DNA of 6,943 nucleotides, taken from the NCBI GenBank assembly GCA_029239575.1, contig JARBUP010000148.1:1-6943 (forward strand). The letters run 5' to 3'. Shown one piece after another: positions 1 through 5,538 of this stretch. The notes under the pieces are model-generated. The model searched no databases, had not been told where the DNA came from, and saw nothing but the letters and a program-made list of their open reading frames with translations. How positions within the stretch are numbered: the first letter of the stretch is position 1; each line of letters begins with the position of its first letter. Source of the DNA: Bacillota bacterium (lineage in GTDB: Bacteria > Bacillota > Clostridia > Tissierellales > Sedimentibacteraceae). Made by a program: the position numbers and the translations under genes.

Positions 1-298
1 ATTTTAACGCAGGATAGTTATTTGCTAAGTGAAATACTATATTTTTCAATTCTTCTTCTATGGGCTTTTTATAAGTTCCATGAGCATAATTTACCACTAT
101 TTTGCATTCATTCAATCCAAATCTTTTTTTAATAAAATCGTTAAGATTATCTAACTCTCTTAATTCAATATATTTATCTGAACTGATTTTCATTTCAATA
201 GTTTTAGTATTTTTACTTAAAACTACATCGTCTACTATAGCAATACTAATATTATCTCCTAATTTAAAATCACTAAAAACATCTTTAATTCTTTTCAT
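1..298 (-). CDS. polC: PolC-type DNA polymerase III alpha subunit, N-terminal fragment (runs off window edge)
   Basis: An open reading frame of 99 complete codons with no stop, cut by the left window edge. The protein begins MKRIKDVFSDFKLGDN and continues with alternating beta/alpha blocks, including VDDVVLSKNTKTIEMKIS (residues 22-39), an YIELRELD segment (43-50), and a C-terminal IEEELKNIVFHLANNYPALK (80-99). From memory this resembles the poorly conserved N-terminal domain of clostridial PolC, the essential replicative polymerase of low-GC Gram-positives, which is about 1,400 residues long. The start is the ATG at 298. An in-frame TGA lies two codons upstream, and an AGAAGG ribosome binding site at 309-314 sits 10 nt away. 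The polymerase and exonuclease domains lie outside the window, so the name rests on the N-terminus only. A different large protein cannot be excluded. Confidence 0.7.
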   Translation of the reverse strand, partial: MKRIKDVFSDFKLGDNISIAIVDDVVLSKNTKTIEMKISSDKYIELRELDNLNDFIKKRFGLNECKIVVNYAHGTYKKPIEEELKNIVFHLANNYPALK

Positions 299-339
299 TC
301 TTCATTAACCTTCTTAGAAAAAAATTTAAATATGACATC

Positions 340-369
340 ATTATATAACAAAATCTTGTGATTTGTATA
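340..369 (-). promoter_or_regulatory. Candidate sigma-A promoter for the polC-like gene
   Basis: On the minus strand there is a perfect -10 hexamer TATAAT (345-340). An 18-nt gap separates it from TATACA (369-364), which matches the TTGACA -35 consensus at four of six positions. This would start transcription near 333 and leave a leader of about 35 nt before the ATG at 298. The assignment is by inspection only. Confidence 0.45.
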
Positions 370-469
370 TAGGAAAAAAGTCGGAAAATTTTATTGTAAA
401 ATACTTTGAAAATCAATTTCCATAAAAGTTAAAAACTACTTGTTATATTTTTATAGAAATTGTTTAAAC

Positions 470-475
470 TATAAT
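470..475 (+). promoter_or_regulatory. Possible -10 element of the spore-protein gene
   Basis: TATAAT lies 10 nt before the AAAGGAGG ribosome binding site of the spore protein gene, a suitable distance for a promoter. No good sigma-A -35 is visible 16-18 nt upstream. Genes of this family are normally read by the forespore factor sigma-G, whose -10 is CAT-like, and I could not align a convincing sigma-G pair here. The element is therefore tentative. Confidence 0.25.
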
Positions 476-501
476 TACACCAACAAAAGGAGGTATAAAC
501 A

Positions 502-717
502 ATGAGCAGAAATTCAAGTAATAATATAGTTGTACCAGAAGCTAAACAGGCTCTTAACCAAATGAAGGCAGAAATAGCAAATGAATTAGGATTAACAAAT
601 TACCAATCAATGGACAAAGGTAATTTAACTTCAAGACAAAATGGATATGTCGGTGGATATATGACAAAAAGATTAGTAGAGCTTGGAGAACAAGCAGCAA
701 ATAACGGTCTTAAATAA
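502..717 (+). CDS. Alpha/beta-type small acid-soluble spore protein (SASP)
   Basis: This 71-residue protein has the normal length and both signatures of alpha/beta-type SASPs. These proteins coat and protect DNA in the dormant spore and are degraded for amino acids at germination. The germination-protease site is visible as AEIANELG (residues 23-30), where the protease would cut between Glu24 and Ile25. The C-terminal DNA-binding signature reads GYVGGYMTKRLVELGEQ (48-64). The N-terminus contains the typical VPEAKQALNQMK (11-22). The start is the ATG at 502, preceded by AAAGGAGG at 486-493 with 8 nt spacing. The gene stands alone between a divergent polC-like gene and a convergent D-glutamate cyclase gene, and a hairpin terminator follows it. 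Such proteins are expected only in the forespore under sigma-G, although no clear sigma-G promoter was identified. The family assignment is very secure; which paralogue it is cannot be told. Confidence 0.97.
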   Translation: MSRNSSNNIVVPEAKQALNQMKAEIANELGLTNYQSMDKGNLTSRQNGYVGGYMTKRLVELGEQAANNGLK

Positions 718-737
718 TAATATTTAAATTAAAATAC

Positions 738-779
738 AAAAAATGTTCGATTGGAATGTATTTCCCTCGAACATTTTTT
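738..779. terminator. Bidirectional intrinsic terminator between convergent genes
   Basis: A 13-bp perfect stem pairs 738-750 with 767-779. It consists of six A-T pairs and the core TGTTCGA/TCGAACA. The 16-nt loop can form a further GGAA/TTCC helix (753-756 with 762-765). The outer A/T pairs give a U-run after the stem in both directions. It therefore serves both the spore protein gene (ending at 717, plus) and the D-glutamate cyclase gene (ending at 787, minus). Confidence 0.9.
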
Positions 780-786
780 ACTTAAT

Positions 787-1695
787 TTAATTTACTGGTG
801 ATAATTTATAACCTATACTATTGCAAGCTAAATTTTTTAATTTAATAAAAACATCTAAATTTTCTTCGTAAGTTAAGCCATCAACTGTTGCTTCATTTTT
901 TTTACTACAGCCATCAACAGCTCCCGCCTTTACAATTTCTTTTAATATATCATCATATATATCTTCCCCATACATGACTGTTTTGTTGTTAATAATACTT
1001 AAGCCAGCACAAATTCCATATGCTCCCCAATTAGAAACCCCTGCTATAATAAGATTGTCAGATTCAAATTGTGCACATATAATATTGCCGTTATTTACAT
1101 ATTTCTGCACAAACTTCATAACTTTTCCCATTCCAACTTCATTTCCGCCATCACCAACTGCTGACGTTGTTATATTAAGTTCTTTTGCTTTTATAAAAAG
1201 CAAGTCTGTGTTAGGGCAAAAGCTTGTTATATCCTCTCCGCGCATTGAATAACATTTATTATGAATGTTTCTTCCTGGTCGTTCTATTCCAATAATATGA
1301 TCAGGTTTAAATTCTTTTAATATCTCTTCAGTTTGTTCTCTTTCTTTATTTTCTTCAAATATATAAATAATAGTATGAAGGTTTAATAATTTAGTTCCTA
1401 TTCTTAAAAAAGATTCTGAGTATTTATCGGTTACAATTATAACTTTTTTATTTAATTTTTCAAGTGCATAAGCTAATGCTAAAGCTCCTGGCGGTCCATC
1501 AGTTTCGCCAACTTTAGCAGCTTTTATTGCAAAACCTGTTACTATAACAATAGTTTTGCTGTCATTCAAAGAATATACACAGGATTTAAGTTGGCCTTCT
1601 AACTTTACTTTATCCAATCCTCTATTTTCAAGATTTAAAGATATTATATCTTCAATTTCATTCAATTCTTCATAATCGTTATTTTTAATAATCAT
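787..1695 (-). CDS. Stand-alone D-glutamate cyclase-domain protein (DUF4392 family)
   Basis: This 302-residue protein matches, from memory, the C-terminal DUF4392 domain of D-glutamate cyclase, which converts D-glutamate to 5-oxo-D-proline. Family signatures in order are ETDGPPGA (residues 64-71), GIERPGR (136-142), GDGGNEVGMG (181-190), SNWGAYG (221-227) and a C-terminal DG-x10-DG segment (261-273). There is no signal peptide or membrane segment, so it should be cytoplasmic. The start is taken as the ATG at 1695 because GAAGGTG (1701-1707) lies just upstream. The in-frame ATG at 1728 would add 11 residues, has no ribosome binding site, and falls in the loop of a small A/T hairpin (1718-1737). 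The gene has its own promoter and shares a terminator with the spore protein gene. A role in recycling D-glutamate from peptidoglycan is an inference. Activity has been shown for only a few members, so the reaction is likely but not certain. Confidence 0.85.
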   Translation of the reverse strand: MIIKNNDYEELNEIEDIISLNLENRGLDKVKLEGQLKSCVYSLNDSKTIVIVTGFAIKAAKVGETDGPPGALALAYALEKLNKKVIIVTDKYSESFLRIGTKLLNLHTIIYIFEENKEREQTEEILKEFKPDHIIGIERPGRNIHNKCYSMRGEDITSFCPNTDLLFIKAKELNITTSAVGDGGNEVGMGKVMKFVQKYVNNGNIICAQFESDNLIIAGVSNWGAYGICAGLSIINNKTVMYGEDIYDDILKEIVKAGAVDGCSKKNEATVDGLTYEENLDVFIKLKNLACNSIGYKLSPVN

Positions 1696-1700
1696 AAATT

Positions 1701-1707
1701 CACCTTC
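1701..1707 (-). promoter_or_regulatory. Ribosome binding site deciding the D-glutamate cyclase start
   Basis: GAAGGTG on the minus strand lies 5 nt before the ATG at 1695, with the AAGG core about 8 nt away. No comparable motif precedes the upstream ATG at 1728. This selects the shorter 302-residue product. Confidence 0.7.
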
Positions 1708-1816
1708 AAGATAAAATTTTAAAATCATAATTTTAAATATATAAATTGTCTAAGAAATTAAAGTACATCAATCACTGTTACTTAAAATTCCTTTTCAAAA
1801 ATGCAAACGTAAATCA

Positions 1817-1845
1817 ATTTTAACATTTTTCTATTTTTTTGTCAA
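1817..1845 (-). promoter_or_regulatory. Sigma-A promoter for the D-glutamate cyclase gene
   Basis: A perfect TTGACA (1845-1840) is separated by exactly 17 nt from TAAAAT (1822-1817), which matches five of six consensus -10 bases. Transcription would start near 1810, giving a leader of about 115 nt before the ATG at 1695. The promoter sits directly downstream of the terminator of the Smr gene, so the cyclase is an independent transcription unit. Confidence 0.75.
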
Positions 1846-1855
1846 AATAAGTTAT

Positions 1856-1883
1856 AAAAAAGTCCTCTAATAAAATAGAAGAC
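1856..1883 (-). terminator. Intrinsic terminator of the Smr-domain gene
   Basis: In minus-strand RNA, 1883-1876 pairs with 1869-1862 as an 8-bp stem (GUCUUCUA/UAGAGGAC) with one G-U pair and a 6-nt loop. Six U residues (1861-1856) follow. On the plus strand the G-U position would be a C-A mismatch, so the hairpin fits minus-strand transcription. Confidence 0.75.
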
Positions 1884-1940
1884 AAATTTTTTTTGTTAAA
1901 TTTTAATTACACTATAATTTTACATATTATTTATTAATTC

Positions 1941-2192
1941 TTATAATTCCCTAAGTATTAAATTTGTAATGCCAGCATTACTTCCAGGCTTAATCTTTAT
2001 GACCTTTGGGTGTTTTCCAAAACTATATTCATCAATAATCATATTTTTTAAATCCGTACCAGAATTGTATCCATGAATCAATCTAATACAGTATACACTT
2101 CCATTAGCTTTTCTTAATTTACTATCAATCATAATCTTAGCCTTATAACAATTCATTCCATGTAAATCTATTTCAATAATTCCCTCATTCAT
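1941..2192 (-). CDS. Stand-alone Smr-domain protein (Smr/MutS2 C-terminal family)
   Basis: This 83-residue protein consists of little more than one Smr domain, the module found at the C-terminus of MutS2 and as independent proteins, several of which are nucleases. Visible signatures are IDLHGMN (residues 8-14), the central loop HGYNSGTDLK (40-49), in place of the HGKGTG form of MutS2, and the closing PGSNAGITNLIL segment (69-80). The start is the ATG at 2192 with GGGGGA at 2201-2206, 8 nt away. It lacks the ATPase and clamp domains of MutS2, so it cannot act as MutS2 itself. A 26-codon frame begins 116 nt upstream and ends 35 nt before it, probably on the same transcript, and a hairpin terminator follows. 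The family call is secure. Nucleic-acid binding or cleavage is inferred from the family, and the biological role is unknown. Confidence 0.88.
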   Translation of the reverse strand: MNEGIIEIDLHGMNCYKAKIMIDSKLRKANGSVYCIRLIHGYNSGTDLKNMIIDEYSFGKHPKVIKIKPGSNAGITNLILREL

Positions 2193-2227
2193 TTTAAAAA
2201 TCCCCCAAACTAATCTTCTGAAAAAAT

Positions 2228-2308
2228 CTATATAATACTGTTTTTCCTACCCTTTTTATCTTCATTTAATATATCTTGCGTAATCATTGATATTTCATCT
2301 TTATACAT
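2228..2308 (-). CDS. Hypothetical 26-residue small protein upstream of the Smr gene
   Basis: A short frame reads MYKDEISMITQDI then LNEDKKGRKNSII and ends in TAG. It is charged, has no membrane segment, and resembles nothing I recognise. Support comes from its setting. AGGAGTG (2314-2320) lies at ideal spacing before its ATG at 2308, an extended -10 promoter lies immediately upstream, and the Smr gene follows after 35 nt with its own weaker ribosome binding site. It could be a true small protein, a leader peptide that affects Smr translation, or a chance frame. The good ribosome binding site argues that it is translated. Confidence 0.5.
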   Translation of the reverse strand: MYKDEISMITQDILNEDKKGRKNSII

Positions 2309-2327
2309 AATATCACTCCTAATAATA

Positions 2328-2357
2328 TTTATACCATAAATAATGCCATATAAACAA
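2328..2357 (-). promoter_or_regulatory. Candidate extended -10 promoter for the small ORF and Smr gene
   Basis: On the minus strand TGGTATAAA supplies an extended -10 (TG at 2336-2335, TATAAA at 2333-2328). An 18-nt gap separates it from TTGTTT (2357-2352). Transcription would begin near 2321, leaving only about 13 nt before the small ORF start. A TTGACT at about 2362-2357 is closer to a -35 consensus but lies too far from this -10. Confidence 0.5.
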
Positions 2358-2360
2358 GTC

Positions 2361-2410
2361 AAAAACAAAATCCAAAGTCCTCAATTTTGAGAACTTTGGA
2401 TTTTGTTTTT
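2361..2410 (-). terminator. Long hairpin terminator of the AOR operon
   Basis: A 24-bp inverted repeat pairs 2361-2384 with 2387-2410. Its core is ATCCAAAGT and the apex is CTCAA/TTGAG. The only imperfection (2379 against 2392) is a C-A mismatch on the plus strand but a G-U pair in minus-strand RNA. The stem begins immediately after the stop codon of the MoaD-like gene, and its descending arm is rich in U (UUUUGUUUUU). It insulates the AOR operon from the Smr unit. Confidence 0.85.
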
Positions 2411-2411
2411 G

Positions 2412-2651
2412 TTAACCTCCTCCTAATGTGTATAGGATTAGCAAATTATCACCTTCATGTAAAACTGTATTCATATATGCTTTTGAGCTGTTAACTAAGA
2501 ATACAGCAGATTTTATCATTTCAAAAGTTTGATTATCAACTTTATTGCTTATAGCTATAAGGAGTTCTTTTATAGTAGCATTATTAGTTATTTCAATATT
2601 TGAAGGTAAGTTAGTAGTATAAAGACCTAAATATTTTAATTTAATATTCAA
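2412..2651 (-). CDS. MoaD/ThiS-like ubiquitin-fold sulfur carrier protein
   Basis: This is a small protein of 79 residues with the size and pattern of MoaD/ThiS sulfur carriers. It has a first strand NIKLKYLG (residues 2-9), a TIKELLIAIS helix (26-35), a late VLHEGDNLLILYTL strand pair (63-76), and a C-terminal LGGG. In this family the terminal glycine is adenylated and thiocarboxylated to donate sulfur, for MoaD to the dithiolene of molybdopterin. Its position as last gene of an AOR operon suggests that it serves the pterin cofactor of that enzyme, possibly as a dedicated copy. The start is uncertain. The TTG at 2651 has a well-placed GGTGATC (2655-2661). A GTG at 2660, three codons longer, lies inside that motif and has no good binding site of its own. 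The gene follows the dehydrogenase stop by a few bases and is probably translationally coupled to it. The exact partner is inferred. Confidence 0.82.
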   Translation of the reverse strand: MNIKLKYLGLYTTNLPSNIEITNNATIKELLIAISNKVDNQTFEMIKSAVFLVNSSKAYMNTVLHEGDNLLILYTLGGG

Positions 2652-2654
2652 TTT

Positions 2655-2662
2655 GATCACCC
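2655..2662 (-). promoter_or_regulatory. Shine-Dalgarno-like GGGTGATC before the MoaD-like gene
   Basis: GGTGATC is complementary to the 3' end of 16S rRNA (the part of AAAGGAGGTGATC after the usual core). It lies 3 nt before the TTG at 2651, so the aligned GG core is about 8 nt away. It overlaps the alternative GTG start, which argues for TTG initiation. Confidence 0.45.
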
Positions 2663-2665
2663 GTG

Positions 2666-3535
2666 TTAAAATCCGTTAATGGCATCATCAACTGCCTTTT
2701 GCAGCAATTGTAAAAATTTTGGAAAATCAGTTTTTTGAAAATCTAAAATCTTTTGTGACTCTTCAGTATCATACCAATCAGAATAAGTTGACTTATCAGG
2801 ATATTCTGCATCCTCCACGTCAATATCGAGAACTTCTAAAAATTTTGCTACAAATTCATAACCTTTCATCTGCCATGTACTTCCACCTGCAATAATTAGA
2901 ATTTTATTTGTTGATTCTTCTTTATCTACAGAAGAAATAAGAGCAGTAACTACATCCCCTCTGTATACAAATTCTACCCTTTGTTCTGAAATAAATGGCC
3001 AGTTAGGAGGATCCATTAAAGCTGCTAACACTACTCCTGACACCCTGAGAATTGTGTATGGAATATTAGATTCAAGTACGTATTTTTCAGCCTCTACTTT
3101 AGATTTACTGTAATTGCTGTTTGGATTTTGAGGAGTAGAAGTTCGTATAGGTGGCTCTTTGCCTGTAGTATCGCCGTATGTTGCAACTGTTGATGAAAAT
3201 ATGAGGCGTGTTTTACTGCCTGTAGCTATGATTGCATCAACAAGATTTTTTGTTCCATTAACATTAACTGCATAAGTTTTGTCCCAACTTCTTTCACTTA
3301 CTGGCGGCAGCAATGCTGCAAGATGTACTACCATATCTTTGCCTGTAACCGCTTGAGTTACAGAATTCAAATCAGTAATATCTCCTTTTATACCTGTTAT
3401 TCCTAATTCATCAAATCCTGAATAATCTGCATTAGGAATATCAAAAGCGTATACTTCATAACCCTTTTGAGCAAGTGCTATGGATAATTCTTTGCCCATG
3501 CTGCCAGCTCCGCCTGTTATAAGAACTTTTTTCAA
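2666..3535 (-). CDS. NAD-dependent extended short-chain dehydrogenase/epimerase
   Basis: This 289-residue protein is an extended SDR. The N-terminal Rossmann motif is TGGAGSMG (residues 7-14). An aspartate at the end of strand 2 (Asp32 in AFDIP) favours NAD over NADP. GDITD (51-55) contacts adenine, and HLAA (71-74) follows. The active site is completed by SSTVATYG (114-121) and the catalytic YSKSK (Tyr142, Lys146). The substrate-binding C-terminal part (165-289) is not diagnostic. The start is the TTG at 3535, because AAGGAGG (3544-3550) lies 8 nt upstream and the Rossmann strand begins three residues later. The longer ATG frame from 3571 would translate the ribosome binding site and part of a hairpin. 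It lies between the AOR and MoaD-like genes in one operon, so a substrate related to the AOR aldehyde or acid is plausible. Whether it is an epimerase, dehydratase or alcohol/ketone dehydrogenase cannot be told. Confidence 0.88.
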   Translation of the reverse strand: MKKVLITGGAGSMGKELSIALAQKGYEVYAFDIPNADYSGFDELGITGIKGDITDLNSVTQAVTGKDMVVHLAALLPPVSERSWDKTYAVNVNGTKNLVDAIIATGSKTRLIFSSTVATYGDTTGKEPPIRTSTPQNPNSNYSKSKVEAEKYVLESNIPYTILRVSGVVLAALMDPPNWPFISEQRVEFVYRGDVVTALISSVDKEESTNKILIIAGGSTWQMKGYEFVAKFLEVLDIDVEDAEYPDKSTYSDWYDTEESQKILDFQKTDFPKFLQLLQKAVDDAINGF

Positions 3536-3543
3536 AATATATA

Positions 3544-3550
3544 CCTCCTT
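3544..3550 (-). promoter_or_regulatory. Strong ribosome binding site fixing a TTG start
   Basis: AAGGAGG lies 8 nt before the TTG at 3535 and is the only strong Shine-Dalgarno sequence near the 5' end of the dehydrogenase gene. It places initiation at TTG and not at the upstream in-frame ATG (3571). Confidence 0.85.
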
Positions 3551-3555
3551 AAATG

Positions 3556-3602
3556 TTAGAATGAACTCCAATTATTAAAATCATTTTTGAAGCTCATTCT
3601 AA
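3556..3602 (-). other. Intercistronic stem-loop between the AOR and dehydrogenase genes
   Basis: In minus-strand RNA, 3602-3589 pairs with 3569-3556 as a 14-bp stem with two G-U pairs around a 19-nt A/U-rich loop. The nine bases TTAGAATGA/TCATTCTAA pair perfectly. No U-run follows, so it does not look like a terminator. It lies in the 86-nt gap after the AOR stop and 5 nt before the AAGGAGG of the dehydrogenase gene. It could stabilise the upstream AOR message, be a processing site, or modulate downstream translation. Confidence 0.65.
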
Positions 3603-3621
3603 TTATTTTTTATTGTTTAAT

Positions 3622-5499
3622 CTATTCAGCGGCGCATTCAGCAACTCCGTATAAATCTTTAGCAACTTCGTCTAAACCAAGTTTTTCAAGTGCATTCAAT
3701 GATGGTTTACCAGTTACTCTATCCCATCCAACATATGCAAAGAAATTATTAGCAAGCTTATCATTATCAACTGTCACGCCTGATAGAGGTCCAGCAGTTA
3801 ATTTAGGATTTCCTACTGCACGTTTTGGTATTGTCATATCACTTGGTTTTATTCCTTCACGAACATTAAATGATTGTCTCAGTGTCAGTATGCGTAGTCC
3901 TGTTTCATCAGCATTTTGACCTTTAAAAGTTCTTCCAGTAATAGCCTCAATGTATTCATTTACAAAATCACCCGCTCCGACAACTGCCATAAACAAACAG
4001 AATCCGCCACAATTTAAAATTTCTTGGCCTGCTGTAAGTTTTGCATCCAAATATCCGGTTGCAGTATATTCATATTTATCTCCAATTGGTGCCCCAGCCA
4101 TCTGAGCCAGTCCAAGACCTCCTTTTACATGTCGTCCAGGAGTAGGATCAAATTGATATGTCCTTGCAAATCCAGGTGCATTTCTAGGGTCATGCATTGG
4201 AAGTTCAATACCTGATGCAGTTTGGAGATATTCTGCACCCTTGCCAAATTTCTTTGCAGCATATGCTGAACCATTTGCCAAAACAGCACCTACACCAATT
4301 CCTTCTGCAATCTTTTCCATTATTGAAACAATAGCTTCACCATTACCCCATTTAAGATCAATACCATCAAGTTCATCTTTAGTAAGTATTCCTTCATTGT
4401 AACATTCCATAGCCCATGCAACTGTCATGCCTGCTGAAATTGTATCAATACCATACGTATTGCATATTTCATTGCATTTCATTATTGCTTCAATATCATC
4501 ACAAAGACATGTAGAACCAAAAGCTGCTGCTGTTTCATACTCAGGTCTTTCAGTCTGAGGCAAAGGCCATTTTCCATCCTTTACTTCATATTCTGCGCCA
4601 CATCCTAAAGGGCAATTAGAACATGCATATTTCTTTACATTATATTTCTGATCGAATGTTCCTGCAGCAACTTTAGTAGCACTTTCATCTCCAAAATCAA
4701 CAACGCCTACACCACCCCAGTTTTTAACAGGTGAATCTCCGTTTAAAGCTGAAGCACCAGTTCCTACTCCGGTTCCATATGCTCCATAAGCTGATGCACC
4801 TGGATTGTCTTTCATTGTTACACTTATCTTTTTATTAATTGCAGCTACTTTTTCTGGATTTGCAACTTGAACAACACCTGTACCTCTTACTGCAACAGCT
4901 TTTAAATTTTTCGAACCCATAACAGCTCCACCGCCGCCTCTTCCAGGTGCTCGATGTCCGTCATTTATTGGGCACGCCATAAGTGATAATCTTTCTCCAG
5001 AAGGTCCAATTGCAACTACACGAACTTTAGGCTCTCCAGTTTCAGCTTTTAAAATTTCCCAAGTTTCCTTTGTATTTTTTCCCCAGAGATGAGTTGCATC
5101 TCTTAATTCAGCTTTACCATCATTTATATATAGGTATACAGGTTTAGAAGATGCTCCTGTAAAAAACACTGCATCATATCCCGCTTTTTTTAATTCAGGT
5201 CCAAAAAATCCTCCTGAATTTGCATCATTCCATCCTCCTGTAACAGGAGATTTGCATACAAGAGTATATCTGCCACCAAAGAAAGCTTTTGCTCCATTTG
5301 ATGGACCTGTAATAAATCCAAGCATATTTTCAGGTCCCAAAGGATCGGCTCCAACAGGCATCATATCATATAAAACTTTCGCACCAATTCCATATCCCCC
5401 AATATATTTAGCAGCCATTTCTTCGGATAATTCTTTTTCTTCAAAAGTACCATTTGTAAGATTTACAAATAACATCTTACCAGCGTATCCACCTAACAT
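3622..5499 (-). CDS. Aldehyde ferredoxin oxidoreductase (AOR) family protein, tungsten/molybdenum type
   Basis: This 625-residue protein is slightly longer than typical AORs of about 605. The family oxidises aldehydes to acids with ferredoxin, or reduces acids, using a bis-pterin tungsten site and one [4Fe-4S] cluster. The N-terminal domain shows FGGRYTL (residues 74-80), NSGGFFGPELKKAGYD (94-109) and GRGGGGAVMGSKNLKA (186-201). Cluster ligands are CSNCPLGC (Cys293, 296, 300) and Cys501. PEYE (319-322) and GRHVKG (455-460) contain the Glu and His that correspond, from memory, to the catalytic Glu313 and His448 of the Pyrococcus enzyme. IDTISAG (351-357) fits the first pterin motif. The second, normally close to DSLGLC, reads NCGGFC (496-501), so Asp is replaced by Asn and Leu by Phe. 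The start is the ATG at 5499 with AAGGAGG (5507-5513) 7 nt away. It follows the DUF362 gene by 39 nt. The family is certain. The substrate and the choice of W or Mo are unknown. Confidence 0.93.
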   Translation of the reverse strand: MLGGYAGKMLFVNLTNGTFEEKELSEEMAAKYIGGYGIGAKVLYDMMPVGADPLGPENMLGFITGPSNGAKAFFGGRYTLVCKSPVTGGWNDANSGGFFGPELKKAGYDAVFFTGASSKPVYLYINDGKAELRDATHLWGKNTKETWEILKAETGEPKVRVVAIGPSGERLSLMACPINDGHRAPGRGGGGAVMGSKNLKAVAVRGTGVVQVANPEKVAAINKKISVTMKDNPGASAYGAYGTGVGTGASALNGDSPVKNWGGVGVVDFGDESATKVAAGTFDQKYNVKKYACSNCPLGCGAEYEVKDGKWPLPQTERPEYETAAAFGSTCLCDDIEAIMKCNEICNTYGIDTISAGMTVAWAMECYNEGILTKDELDGIDLKWGNGEAIVSIMEKIAEGIGVGAVLANGSAYAAKKFGKGAEYLQTASGIELPMHDPRNAPGFARTYQFDPTPGRHVKGGLGLAQMAGAPIGDKYEYTATGYLDAKLTAGQEILNCGGFCLFMAVVGAGDFVNEYIEAITGRTFKGQNADETGLRILTLRQSFNVREGIKPSDMTIPKRAVGNPKLTAGPLSGVTVDNDKLANNFFAYVGWDRVTGKPSLNALEKLGLDEVAKDLYGVAECAAE

Positions 5500-5538
5500 A
5501 TTTTTTCCTCCTTATTTAAATTAATATTATTGCAATTA

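Noticed and set aside
102..308. Open frame on the plus strand opposite the polC-like gene
   Set aside because: It overlaps the minus-strand frame that has a ribosome binding site and PolC-like sequence, and its product is a low-complexity Leu/Ser/Ile string typical of antisense frames in AT-rich DNA.
365..369. GTATA as a sigma-G -35 box for the spore protein gene
   Set aside because: No CAT-type -10 follows at 16-18 nt, and it overlaps the candidate -35 of the divergent polC-like gene.
974..1252. Plus-strand open frame inside the D-glutamate cyclase gene
   Set aside because: It is the antisense of well-conserved cyclase motifs and has no ribosome binding site or recognisable family.
1696..1728. 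Longer N-terminus of the D-glutamate cyclase protein from ATG 1728
   Set aside because: No ribosome binding site precedes it, and the clear GAAGGTG would lie inside the coding region. The ATG at 1695 is preferred.
1718..1737. Perfect 8-bp inverted repeat TTTAAAAT/ATTTTAAA in the cyclase leader as an operator or riboswitch
   Set aside because: The stem is entirely A/T with a 4-nt loop in an AT-rich leader, so it is weak and may be chance. No known riboswitch core was recognised.
2361..2410. The 24-bp inverted repeat as an insertion-sequence end or attachment site
   Set aside because: It directly follows a stop codon, is U-rich on its descending arm, and pairs best as minus-strand RNA, so a terminator explains it. 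No transposase, integrase or second copy is seen.
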